Below are positions 1 to 6,523 of a DNA stretch of 7,980 nt, piece after piece. The notes under the pieces are model-generated. The model was not told the DNA's origin. It was given only the letters and a program-made list of their open reading frames with translations, and made no database searches. The DNA comes from Methanosarcinales archaeon (GTDB lineage: Archaea; Nanobdellota; Nanobdellia; Woesearchaeales; CG1-02-33-12): positions 1 through 7,980 of the forward strand of contig JAFCBX010000034.1 in assembly GCA_017610505.1 (NCBI GenBank), given 5' to 3'. Both the position numbers and the translations under genes were made by a program. How positions within the stretch are numbered: position 1 is the stretch's first letter; every line of letters begins with the position of its first letter.

Positions 1-878
1 TGTTTACATCGGGATGTATTCAAAACCCTTTTATAAAGCCAACAACACAGGATGACTTCAGAACAGGAAAGCAGGGAATCTTAATGGAATTTTTAACCAA
101 TGCCCCTCCAAGCGAGACATATGAGGATTACCCATTCCAGATAGGAGTTATTTTAAAGAATGTTGGAGCATATGATACAAGAAATGGCTTTATTTCTTTC
201 ACAATTGAAGAGGATTATATGGAACTAATGAACCAGAATGATGGGCTTATCAGATTTAATCTAAAGGGCAAGTCTGTTTCTCTTCCAACTGGAGATCAGC
301 TAGTAAAAATAATAAAGGCAAAAACAAAAAAAATAGATGAACAGAGTGAGAAACATGAGTCAACAATATTAGCAAATGTATGCTATCAGTATCAGACAAA
401 AAAAGACATTACAACCTGCATAGACACAGATATCCATAACCTAAAAAAGATGCAAAAAGTATGCATTGTTAAGGATATAACCCTCACCCCCCAAGGGGCC
501 CCTGTTTCAATAACAAAGATAGAAAGCGAGATGCTTCCAGCAGAGGATGATAATCTAATAAAGCCAGCATTTAAAATCCACATCAGGAATGTTGGCAATG
601 GGGAGGTTATTGACAAAGGAAAGATATCTGATGTATGCTCTTCAGACCCATTGGGGTATAAGGAGTTAAATATAGTAGATATAAAGGTTATGCTTTCCAA
701 TGAAGCGCTTGAATGCAAGCCAGTACCATTAAAGCTGAAATATGAAGGCGATGTAGTAAGGTGTATTCTTGAGAAAGGCATACCAAAAGAGAGGGCAACC
801 TATACTACCCCCTTGACAATTAAATTAAATTATGGCTATACATACTCCATATCAAAGAAAGTCGTAATAAAAAAATAG
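1..878 (+). CDS. Six-cysteine archaeal lipoprotein, paralog 1 (5' partial)
   Basis: Probably a secreted, lipid-anchored surface protein of unknown function. The open frame runs from the left edge (first full codon at 3), so the ATG at 84 is internal: the 27 codons before it encode a lipobox-like F-T-S-G-C with Cys at 15-17, then a linker ending in G-K-Q-G-I-L, which matches the linker of the next paralog. The true start and most of the signal peptide lie outside the window. Counting from the Met at 84, an N-terminal beta domain with L-K-N-V-G-A-Y (residues 24-30) is followed by a second with R-N-V-G-N-G (168-173). Cysteines at 100, 112, 127, 185, 211 and 227 align with those of both downstream paralogs and may form three disulfides. 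It is closest to paralog 2, sharing Q-G-A-P-V, T-K-I-E and Y-T-T-P-L. The Ig/CARDB-like call rests on the hydrophobic-N-x-G pattern only. Confidence 0.8.
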   Translation, partial: FTSGCIQNPFIKPTTQDDFRTGKQGILMEFLTNAPPSETYEDYPFQIGVILKNVGAYDTRNGFISFTIEEDYMELMNQNDGLIRFNLKGKSVSLPTGDQLVKIIKAKTKKIDEQSEKHESTILANVCYQYQTKKDITTCIDTDIHNLKKMQKVCIVKDITLTPQGAPVSITKIESEMLPAEDDNLIKPAFKIHIRNVGNGEVIDKGKISDVCSSDPLGYKELNIVDIKVMLSNEALECKPVPLKLKYEGDVVRCILEKGIPKERATYTTPLTIKLNYGYTYSISKKVVIKK

Positions 879-892
879 TTTTAATAGAAAGT

Positions 893-900
893 TTTAAATA
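893..900 (+). promoter_or_regulatory. TATA box of lipoprotein paralog 2 (leaderless type)
   Basis: TTTAAATA is centred about 28 bp before the ATG at 925, with an A-rich stretch just upstream that could serve as BRE. Archaeal initiation occurs roughly 25-28 bp downstream of the TATA centre, which places the start of the mRNA at or within a few bases of the ATG. No convincing Shine-Dalgarno site precedes this ATG. Confidence 0.6.
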
Positions 901-924
901 CAAATCAAGGGATTATACAATAAA

Positions 925-1875
925 ATGAGAAAGATTATATTAACGGTTCTTATATTGATTTTATTCTTTGGTTTTGGATGTGATCAAAAAACAGAAGAAC
1001 CTAGTGTTGATTACAGAAAAGGAACTCAGGGAATTGTTATGAATTTCATGACAGATATGCCTCCAGCTACAATGTATGACAACATGCCAATTGACCTTGT
1101 TGTAGAAATAAAAAACAAAGGGGCTTATCCACAGCCGAATCCTATTACAGGTTGGGCAATTAATGTAATCAGCCCAACTACAAAAGGAATTGGAACACTA
1201 TACCTAAGTGGTTTTGACAATACCCTTATAGTGGGTATGCCAAAGAGGATAGATATCCCCCAACTTGAAGGACAAAGCCCTTATAATCCTGAGGGGGGCT
1301 ATGATGTGGTTTCATTTAAAGGCAATATACTAAACTTTGACAGCAGGAATATTGATAATTATAATGCAAATTTTCTTGTTACCTCATGCTATAAATATGA
1401 AACAATATCATCTCAGACAGTTTGTGTTGATCCAGAACCTTATTCAACAAAGGAAAAAACAAAAGTTTGCACCATCCCCACTAGTTATTCTTTATCAGGC
1501 GGACAGGGAGCTCCTGTTGCTGTAACAAAAATAGAAGAAACTGTGCTTTCAAACAAAATACAATTCAAAATATATTTAAAAAATGTTGGGGACGGCAAGG
1601 TTATTGACAAAAACAGACTTAATATTGACTGCCCATATTCATTGGATTATACAAATCTTAATAAAGTTTATGTGAGTGGCAGAGTATCTGGCTATAGCCT
1701 TAGCTGCAGGCCAAATAATCCAATTATCTTAATAAACGGAGTTGGAACTGTTATATGCACTATTCCAAAACCAGCAATGAGCAAATCAGCATATACTACT
1801 CCATTACAGGTTAAGTTAGAATACGGCTATTCATCATCAATACAAAAGGGTGTTGAAATATTAAATACACCTTAA
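925..1875 (+). CDS. Six-cysteine archaeal lipoprotein, paralog 2
   Basis: Predicted secreted lipoprotein of 316 residues with unknown function. Residues 1-18 form a signal peptide (R-K after Met, then an Ile/Leu/Phe-rich core) ending in G-F-G-C, so Cys19 is the likely lipidated residue; the -3 and -2 positions (G, F) are not the bacterial consensus. A short linker leads to the family motif around P-P-A-T-M-Y-D (46-52), then domain 1 with I-K-N-K-G-A-Y (62-68) and domain 2 with L-K-N-V-G-D-G (218-224). Both domains end in a strand with Y-x-Y or Y-G-Y (156-158, 300-302), suggesting duplication of one beta-sandwich. Conserved cysteines are at 155, 167, 182, 236, 261 and 278. It starts 46 nt after paralog 1 and has its own TATA box. 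The surface location and Ig/CARDB-like fold are inferred; the paralogy is directly visible. Confidence 0.85.
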   Translation: MRKIILTVLILILFFGFGCDQKTEEPSVDYRKGTQGIVMNFMTDMPPATMYDNMPIDLVVEIKNKGAYPQPNPITGWAINVISPTTKGIGTLYLSGFDNTLIVGMPKRIDIPQLEGQSPYNPEGGYDVVSFKGNILNFDSRNIDNYNANFLVTSCYKYETISSQTVCVDPEPYSTKEKTKVCTIPTSYSLSGGQGAPVAVTKIEETVLSNKIQFKIYLKNVGDGKVIDKNRLNIDCPYSLDYTNLNKVYVSGRVSGYSLSCRPNNPIILINGVGTVICTIPKPAMSKSAYTTPLQVKLEYGYSSSIQKGVEILNTP

Positions 1876-1887
1876 TTAACAGAAAAA

Positions 1888-1922
1888 TTTATATAATCAA
1901 ATAAAGTATAAAACCCTGGAGG
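1888..1922 (+). promoter_or_regulatory. TATA box plus strong Shine-Dalgarno of lipoprotein paralog 3
   Basis: TTTATATAA at 1888-1896 is the likely TATA box. GGAGG at 1918-1922, 8 nt before the ATG at 1931, is a full Shine-Dalgarno site. The TATA centre is about 39 bp from the ATG, so transcription would start near 1918 and give a leader of only about a dozen bases beginning at the Shine-Dalgarno. This contrasts with the leaderless spacing elsewhere in the window. Confidence 0.6.
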
Positions 1923-1930
1923 CTTGAAAA

Positions 1931-2851
1931 ATGAAAAATTATGCTAATGTAATATTAATATGCGTACTATTGGTTTTTGCATTTGGATGCGGTCCGGAAA
2001 CTCCAATTTCTAAGGAAAGCCCTTTTATTGGCGGAACAACAGGACTTTTGATAAGCTATGACAAGGATGCACCTCCTGCAGAAGTCTATGATGGAGGAGA
2101 TTTTGATTTTGAGGTTGTTGTCAAGCTAAAGAATGAAGGAGAATATCCTGTAAGCAAGGACAAGGTTGAGGTAAGTCTTAGTGGAATTGACCCAAGTGAA
2201 TTTGGATTATCTGATTCTGATTTTGTTAAGCACCCTGACGAAGATTTACAAGGGACTTACAAAGATTCTGAGGGAAACGAGATAGAAGGAACAACAACCT
2301 ATATCATATTCTCTAAGTTAAATCATCATGAAAGATTAATTGGAAACACCCCCTACACAATAAGGGCAGATGTCTGTTATAATTATGCAACAAATGTTAA
2401 TTCAATGCTCTGTATAAAAAAGGGTCAAACAGACAAAGAGGGGGATATCTGCAAGATTTATGAGAAGAAAGCTGTTTTTAACTCAGGCGGCCCAGTACAG
2501 GTTACAAGCTTTGAGGAAATGCCCAAGGGCAAAAACAAGTTCAACTTTCAGTTTAAGATAGAGCCCAAGGGGAATGGAGGGATATATAAAAAAGATTCTA
2601 ACTGCGAGTATACAAGGGCAAATGAAAATAAGGTTTTTGTTAGTGTTAATACTGGAATGGAGGGCTTAAGCTGTACAGGACTTGATGGGACTACAAGCGG
2701 CTATGTGACCTTATATGGCGGAGAACGTATGATAACCTGCACTCAGGAAACAGAAACCGGAGTAGACTTTGAGAAGCCAGTCAATATAAAATTAGAATAT
2801 GACTATAAAGAAGGTATATCAACACAGGTTTTGGTAAAACATTCACCTTAA
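1931..2851 (+). CDS. Six-cysteine archaeal lipoprotein, paralog 3
   Basis: Third and most divergent member of the tandem family, 306 residues, function unknown. The signal peptide covers residues 1-19 and ends in A-F-G-C with Cys20 as the predicted lipidated residue. The family motif A-P-P-A-E-V-Y-D is at 47-54, followed by L-K-N-E-G-E-Y (66-72) in domain 1. Domain 2 starts near 190 with V-T-S-F-E-E; its N-V-G-x-G element has drifted to K-G-N-G-G (213-217). Cysteines at 149, 161, 174, 225, 248 and 270 match the six of the other two; the first pair is 12 residues apart in all three. Domain 1 carries an acidic insertion (about 86-120) compared with paralog 1. The start is fixed by GGAGG 8 nt upstream and by the signal peptide. 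Its TAA overlaps the stop of the convergent RFC gene. Confidence 0.85.
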   Translation: MKNYANVILICVLLVFAFGCGPETPISKESPFIGGTTGLLISYDKDAPPAEVYDGGDFDFEVVVKLKNEGEYPVSKDKVEVSLSGIDPSEFGLSDSDFVKHPDEDLQGTYKDSEGNEIEGTTTYIIFSKLNHHERLIGNTPYTIRADVCYNYATNVNSMLCIKKGQTDKEGDICKIYEKKAVFNSGGPVQVTSFEEMPKGKNKFNFQFKIEPKGNGGIYKKDSNCEYTRANENKVFVSVNTGMEGLSCTGLDGTTSGYVTLYGGERMITCTQETETGVDFEKPVNIKLEYDYKEGISTQVLVKHSP

Positions 2852-3813
2852 TTTTCTTTTTTTATTCCTGCTAATGTAATCTGGCTTAGAAGCGCCTCTA
2901 GCTGCAGGAACTCGTCAGAGCCCTCAACCATCCTGAACTCTATCTCACCGCATTTGTCTATTAAGAACATCTTTTTCCTTGGCTCAATATCAAGGTTTAA
3001 TATCTCTCTCTGAATTTGTTTTATTATGTCTAATCCAGACAATCCATATTCAAGCATAACATCCAATAATTTATTTCTTGCATCCTTAAACCTATTTTTT
3101 AAAGCTATTTCAAGAACTTCCTTGATCTCCTTAGGTCTTGCAACAGAGGCCATTGAATAGATAAGTTCCTCAGTTATCTCATTTGAGAGGGCTGCACAGC
3201 TTTGCAGTATGTTTTCCATCCTCCTGCAGTCCCCGTTGCTGATTTCATATAATGCTTCTTTTGCTTTCTCATTTATTTTCAATGATTCTGATTTTACAAT
3301 GCCCTCAATAATTTCTATAATATCTTTTTTAGTTAAAAACTTAAACCTGAATATAGCACACCTTGATTGTATTGGCTCTATAATTTTGCTGCTGTAGTTG
3401 CAGCTGAGAATAAAGCGGCATGTTCTTGTATAATTCTCCATTGTCCTTCTTAAGGCCTGCTGTGCTTCTTTTGTCAGGGCATCTGACTCATCAAGGTAAA
3501 TTATCTTAAATGGAACATTGCCAATAGCTCTTGTCCTAGCAAAATCCTTTACCTTGTTTCTTACAACATCAATTCCTCTTTCATCTGAGGCATTTAATTC
3601 AAGAATATTCTCGTGCCAGCTGTCACCAAACAGTTTTTTTGATATTACCAGAGCCAGGCTTGTTTTGCCTGTCCCTGCTGGTCCGGAAAACAATAGATGG
3701 GGCATATTTTTTTGCTTAACAAACGCCCTTGCCCTTTTGACTATTTCCTTTTGGCCTTTTACATCAGAGAATTCCTTTGGCCTGTATTTTTCAGTCCAGA
3801 TTGTGTTTTCCAT
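2848..3813 (-). CDS. rfcS: Replication factor C small subunit (clamp loader ATPase)
   Basis: AAA+ ATPase that, with the large RFC subunit, loads the PCNA sliding clamp onto primer-template DNA. The 321-residue length is typical of archaeal RfcS. Visible motifs: RFC box E-K-Y-R-P (8-12), Walker A G-P-A-G-T-G-K-T (44-51), N-A-S-D-E-R-G (74-80), Walker B L-D-E-S-D (107-111; Ser where Ala or Met is commoner), sensor 1 around S-C-N-Y (137-140), the S-R-C arginine finger (150-152) and sensor 2 G-D-C-R-R (194-198). The helical C-terminal collar domain follows from about 230. The ATG is 25-26 bp from the TATA box centre, suggesting a leaderless mRNA. It lies 49 nt downstream of the PRC-barrel gene on the same strand but has its own promoter. 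No large-subunit gene is in the window. Confidence 0.97.
   Translation of the reverse strand: MENTIWTEKYRPKEFSDVKGQKEIVKRARAFVKQKNMPHLLFSGPAGTGKTSLALVISKKLFGDSWHENILELNASDERGIDVVRNKVKDFARTRAIGNVPFKIIYLDESDALTKEAQQALRRTMENYTRTCRFILSCNYSSKIIEPIQSRCAIFRFKFLTKKDIIEIIEGIVKSESLKINEKAKEALYEISNGDCRRMENILQSCAALSNEITEELIYSMASVARPKEIKEVLEIALKNRFKDARNKLLDVMLEYGLSGLDIIKQIQREILNLDIEPRKKMFLIDKCGEIEFRMVEGSDEFLQLEALLSQITLAGIKKEN
2857..2863 (+). terminator. T-run terminator for lipoprotein paralog 3
   Basis: Seven T residues lie 6 nt past the stop of paralog 3, within a T-rich stretch 2852-2867. Archaeal RNA polymerase terminates on such oligo-T tracts in the non-template strand. The same bases read on the other strand encode the C-terminal lysines of the RFC subunit, so the site lies inside the neighbouring coding sequence. 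Confidence 0.45.
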
Positions 3814-3833
3814 AAAGGAAGATAAATAAGCTT

Positions 3834-3843
3834 TATTTAAATA
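3834..3843 (-). promoter_or_regulatory. TATA box of rfcS (leaderless type)
   Basis: On the minus strand this reads TATTTAAATA, centred about 25 bp before the rfcS ATG at 3813. The spacing puts the transcription start at or next to the start codon. No Shine-Dalgarno motif lies between the box and the ATG. Confidence 0.6.
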
Positions 3844-3862
3844 TTTATCCCAAAAAAAAGAA

Positions 3863-4126
3863 TTAAATTATATCTTCTTCTGCTATGACAATAAAATCTC
3901 CCATAGCTATTACTGCACTAAAGGGTATTAGTATCTCGCCTTCTTTGTTTTTTTCAAGCTCTAGCTTTTCTGTGTATGTTGTTGGATTGCCTAAAACAAT
4001 GTTTATAAGCTCTCCAGACCTTGTCTCAAATATGATATCACCAACCTCACCAAAGCGCTTGCCTGTTTTGCTTACAACTGTTTTGCCTATTAATTGTTTT
4101 GAGAACTTTTTATCTTCTTCAGCCAT
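3863..4126 (-). CDS. Small PRC-barrel domain protein
   Basis: An 87-residue single-domain protein matching the PRC-barrel family, a small beta barrel found in RimM, in photosynthetic reaction centre H subunits and as stand-alone archaeal proteins often guessed to act in RNA processing or cell division. The core is L-I-G-K-T-V-V-S (12-19), G-K-R-F-G-E-V-G-D-I (22-31), a hairpin with S-G-E-L (37-40), and the closing strand I-L-I-P-F-S-A-V (65-72) followed by G-D-F-I-V-I (76-81). The first ten residues are charged and probably flexible. There is no signal peptide or membrane segment, so it is probably cytoplasmic. It lies upstream of rfcS on the same strand and is divergent from TyrRS. The family call is solid; the cellular role is unknown. 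Confidence 0.9.
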   Translation of the reverse strand: MAEEDKKFSKQLIGKTVVSKTGKRFGEVGDIIFETRSGELINIVLGNPTTYTEKLELEKNKEGEILIPFSAVIAMGDFIVIAEEDII

Positions 4127-4131
4127 TATAT

Positions 4132-4159
4132 CCCACCCTTTACATAATTTTTATTATAA
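4132..4159 (-). promoter_or_regulatory. Promoter region of the PRC-barrel gene
   Basis: On the minus strand, TTATAATA (plus 4152-4159) is centred about 29 bp before the ATG at 4126, the spacing seen for other genes here. GGGTGGG (plus 4132-4138) ends 5 nt before the ATG and could be a weak Shine-Dalgarno. The two readings conflict: initiation from this TATA would exclude the GGGTGGG from the mRNA. A second candidate box, ATTTAAAT (4191-4198), would give a leader containing it. Confidence 0.4.
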
Positions 4160-4242
4160 TCTTTAATGGTACTTAAAATAGAGTAATCATATTTAAATCT
4201 TTTGGAAATAAAATCTTGGTATTAAGAAAAAAATCAAAAAAC

Positions 4243-4250
4243 TTTTAATA
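4243..4250 (+). promoter_or_regulatory. TATA box of the TyrRS gene (leaderless type)
   Basis: TTTTAATA is preceded by a run of A residues (BRE-like) and centred about 29 bp before the ATG at 4276. No Shine-Dalgarno is present between box and start. The 149-bp gap 4127-4275 therefore holds divergent promoters for the PRC-barrel and TyrRS genes; nothing else was recognised in it. Confidence 0.6.
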
Positions 4251-4275
4251 CTAGCTATGATTTATCCTGATTAAA

Positions 4276-5349
4276 ATGGATATTACAACAAAATTAAAAC
4301 TTATAAAGCAGGTTGGAGAGGAGATTCTTACAGAAGAAGAGCTAAAAATATTATTGGAAACAAAAGAGCATCCAATTGCTTATGATGGCTTTGAGCCATC
4401 TGGGAATATTCATATAGCGCAGGGCATTATGAGAGCTGTTAATGTCAATAAAATGATTAAAGCTGGCATTAAATTCAAGATGTATGCTGCAGACTGGCAT
4501 GGCTGGGCAAATAATAAGCTTGGCGGAGATTTAAAGAAAATACAAACCTGTGGTGATTATCTCATTGAGGTATGGAAAACATGTGGCATGGATGTTAATA
4601 AGGTTGAGTTTATTAGGGCATCAGAGGTTGTTAACAGCATGGAATACTGGAAAAAGGTAATGCTAGTTGCAAGAAACACAACAGTAAAAAGAATAACAAG
4701 ATGCGGCCAGATAATGGGAAGAAATGATTCAGAAATTCAGCAGGCATCACAGATATTATACCCTTGTATGCAATGCGCTGATATATTTGAGCTTAAGGCA
4801 GATATAACACAGCTTGGTATGGACCAGAGAAAGGTTAATGTTCTTGCAAGGGAAATTGGCCCAAAATTAGGATGGTGGAAGCCTGTTGTTGTAAGCCATC
4901 ACATGTTAATGGGATTAGGAAAGCCTGTAAGCAATAATGCCCATATTGAACGTGCAATTGACTTAAAAATGTCAAAATCAAAACCAGACACAGCTATTTT
5001 TATGACAGATTCAGAAGAGGAAATAAAAAGAAAAGTCAACAAGGCATATTGCCCTGAGAAGATAATTGATGAAAATCCCTTGATGGAATATGCAAAATAC
5101 ATAATCTTTGAGAAGTTTGATTCAATGAAGATTGAAAGGCCTGAAAAGTTTGGAGGCAACTTAGAACTTAATAACTATGATGAGCTTGTTAAGGTTTTCA
5201 AAACAGGAAATCTACATCCAATGGACTTAAAGCCAGCTGTTGCCCATTACATAAACAAACTTGTTGAGCCAGTGAGAAAACATTTTGAAAAAGACAAAAA
5301 AGCAAAAGAACTTCTTGAAAAAGTCAAGAGCTTTAAAATTACAAGATAA
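4276..5349 (+). CDS. tyrS: Tyrosyl-tRNA synthetase, archaeal/eukaryotic type
   Basis: Class I aminoacyl-tRNA synthetase that charges tRNA-Tyr, 357 residues. The Rossmann domain has a HIGH-type motif H-I-A-Q-G (46-50) and a perfect K-M-S-K-S (231-235). Tyrosine-recognition residues known from the Methanocaldococcus jannaschii enzyme (Y32, Y151, Q155, D158) align by motif with Y36 in A-Y-D-G-F-E-P-S-G and with Y162, Q166 and D169 in Y-P-C-M-Q-C-A-D, supporting tyrosine over tryptophan. The C-terminal anticodon region has L-H-P-M-D-L-K (313-319), where the Asp in the jannaschii enzyme contacts G34. Several blocks (H-I-A-Q-G, N-N-K-x-G-G-D-L, Y-P-C-M-Q-C-A-D-I-F, L-G-M-D-Q-R-K-V-N) recall plant cytosolic TyrRS more than the jannaschii enzyme. 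It is probably cotranscribed with the lipid kinase 42 nt downstream. Confidence 0.96.
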   Translation: MDITTKLKLIKQVGEEILTEEELKILLETKEHPIAYDGFEPSGNIHIAQGIMRAVNVNKMIKAGIKFKMYAADWHGWANNKLGGDLKKIQTCGDYLIEVWKTCGMDVNKVEFIRASEVVNSMEYWKKVMLVARNTTVKRITRCGQIMGRNDSEIQQASQILYPCMQCADIFELKADITQLGMDQRKVNVLAREIGPKLGWWKPVVVSHHMLMGLGKPVSNNAHIERAIDLKMSKSKPDTAIFMTDSEEEIKRKVNKAYCPEKIIDENPLMEYAKYIIFEKFDSMKIERPEKFGGNLELNNYDELVKVFKTGNLHPMDLKPAVAHYINKLVEPVRKHFEKDKKAKELLEKVKSFKITR

Positions 5350-5371
5350 GAATTGATTTGATTAAACATTA

Positions 5372-5384
5372 GGGGTGATAGAGG
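5372..5384 (+). promoter_or_regulatory. Shine-Dalgarno region of the lipid kinase gene
   Basis: Two purine-rich matches to the anti-Shine-Dalgarno occur: GGGGTGAT at 5372-5379 and GAGG at 5381-5384. GAGG is 7 nt before the ATG at 5392 and best fixes that start. No clear TATA box lies at leaderless distance, consistent with this being the second gene of a TyrRS-led transcript. Confidence 0.55.
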
Positions 5385-5391
5385 AATTAAT

Positions 5392-6432
5392 ATGACAGAA
5401 TCCACTGCATTTATTATAAACAGAAGGGCATCAGGGCTAAAGAAAGAAGAAAACTGGGAAAAAACTAAGATATTTCTAAAGAAAAATTTTAACCAATTAA
5501 CAAATATAACATATTATGTTGAAAAGAAACCGGAAAACATTATCAAATTAAATAATACAATATATTACAAGGATATCAATGATATTAATTTTAAGAGCCA
5601 TAAAAACTTCATTATTCTAGGCGGAGATGGAACTATCCAGGTCACATTACAGGGATTTAAGAAATTAGAATCACTTGAAGAAAAAATTCTTGGCATTATT
5701 CCATATGGTGCAGGGGATGATATTTCAAATGAACTTAACATATCTAATAAGGAGATAGCAGCAAACTGCATTAACAATGCACTGAGTGGCAATAATAACT
5801 ATATTAAAAGAGTGGACATTGGAAAAGCAATTTTATTAAAGGATAATACGAAAAAAAAACTTTACTTTCTTGGTGATGTTGGAATTGGCATAGATGGTGA
5901 TATCATCAAGAGGCTTGAGCATGAACTAAAGCCAGTTAAGAACATTGTATCTTACTTTAGGGGCGAGAACAGTAAATTCATGCAGAATATTGGAAAGATT
6001 ATTTATAATATAAGTACTCTCTATTCCTTAGTTACATACAAACCAAGAAATTATTTAGTTAAGATTAATGGTAATAGCACAACCTATAAAGGGGTTTTTT
6101 CTTTTAATGTTTCAAACGTTAAGACATGTGGTGGTGGAATTAAGATATGCCCTGATGCAGAGATAGACAATGGTTATTTTGATGTGTGCATTATAGAGGA
6201 GATATCCAAGTTATATGGTATTTCTTTGCTTTTAAAAGCAAACAAGGGCCAGCATATAGGAAAACAAGGAGTTGAATACTATAACAAAAAACACAGGATA
6301 AAAATAGTCAGTGTTGAAAGCCTGGACAACAGATTATTTGATCTGCACTTAAGCGGAGAATACGAGAATGCAGAAAAAATTGTATTTAATATTATTCCAA
6401 AGGCACTTAACATTATTTACAATCCTTGTTAA
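5392..6432 (+). CDS. Diacylglycerol kinase / YegS-like lipid kinase
   Basis: Predicted ATP-dependent kinase of the DAGK catalytic-domain superfamily (DgkB, YegS, sphingosine kinase relatives), which phosphorylates a lipid hydroxyl; 346 residues, close to the usual bacterial length. The nucleotide-binding signature G-G-D-G-T is at 77-81. The next family motif, normally G-T-G-N-D or similar, reads G-A-G-D-D (106-110). Later blocks fit: V-D-I-G (141-144), G-I-G-I-D-G (164-169), G-G-G-I-K-I-C-P-D-A (247-256), the D-x-G-x-x-D-like D-N-G-Y-F-D (259-264) and the distal S-G-E (321-323). No membrane span is evident, so it would act at the membrane face. The substrate is not predictable; archaeal lipids are ether-linked, so an archaeal glycerolipid is one possibility. 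It starts 42 nt after the TyrRS stop, with its own Shine-Dalgarno. Confidence 0.85.
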   Translation: MTESTAFIINRRASGLKKEENWEKTKIFLKKNFNQLTNITYYVEKKPENIIKLNNTIYYKDINDINFKSHKNFIILGGDGTIQVTLQGFKKLESLEEKILGIIPYGAGDDISNELNISNKEIAANCINNALSGNNNYIKRVDIGKAILLKDNTKKKLYFLGDVGIGIDGDIIKRLEHELKPVKNIVSYFRGENSKFMQNIGKIIYNISTLYSLVTYKPRNYLVKINGNSTTYKGVFSFNVSNVKTCGGGIKICPDAEIDNGYFDVCIIEEISKLYGISLLLKANKGQHIGKQGVEYYNKKHRIKIVSVESLDNRLFDLHLSGEYENAEKIVFNIIPKALNIIYNPC

Positions 6433-6491
6433 TTTTATGTTAATACTGAATTTTATAACTTTTAGGGATTTTAGTTTAACCATACAAAAAA

Positions 6492-6499
6492 CTTATAAA
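6492..6499 (+). promoter_or_regulatory. TATA box of the initiator tRNA gene
   Basis: CTTATAAA preceded by an A-run is centred about 28 bp before the mature tRNA 5' end at 6524. If transcription begins about 25-28 bp past the TATA centre, the 5' leader is at most a few bases. The remaining intergenic sequence 6433-6491 is AT-rich with nothing else recognisable. Confidence 0.6.
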
Positions 6500-6523
6500 C
6501 AAGCATAAAAACCCTATTATTAC

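Noticed and set aside
495..502. GGGGCCCC palindrome
   Set aside because: It encodes part of the Q-G-A-P-V motif shared with paralog 2, so it reflects codon choice; no loop or T-run accompanies it.
392..781. 129-codon minus-strand open frame inside lipoprotein paralog 1
   Set aside because: It lies wholly within a paralog-supported coding gene, has no promoter, and its translation is low-complexity Ser/Phe/Ile typical of an antisense shadow.
1906..1913. GTATAAAA as an alternative TATA box for lipoprotein paralog 3
   Set aside because: It is only about 20 bp from the ATG, too close for archaeal initiation, and would exclude the GGAGG from the message.
3518..3829. 103-codon plus-strand open frame antisense to rfcS
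   Set aside because: It covers the Walker A region of a clearly real gene in antisense; its translation has no recognisable domain.
4254..4272. C/D box-like TATGATT...CTGA before the TyrRS start
   Set aside because: The spacing is far too short for a C/D guide RNA and there is no C'/D' pair; it lies between the TATA box and ATG.
6439..6480. Possible hairpin GTTAA...TTAAC between the lipid kinase and tRNA genes
   Set aside because: Only about five A/T-rich pairs with a long loop, expected by chance in AT-rich sequence.
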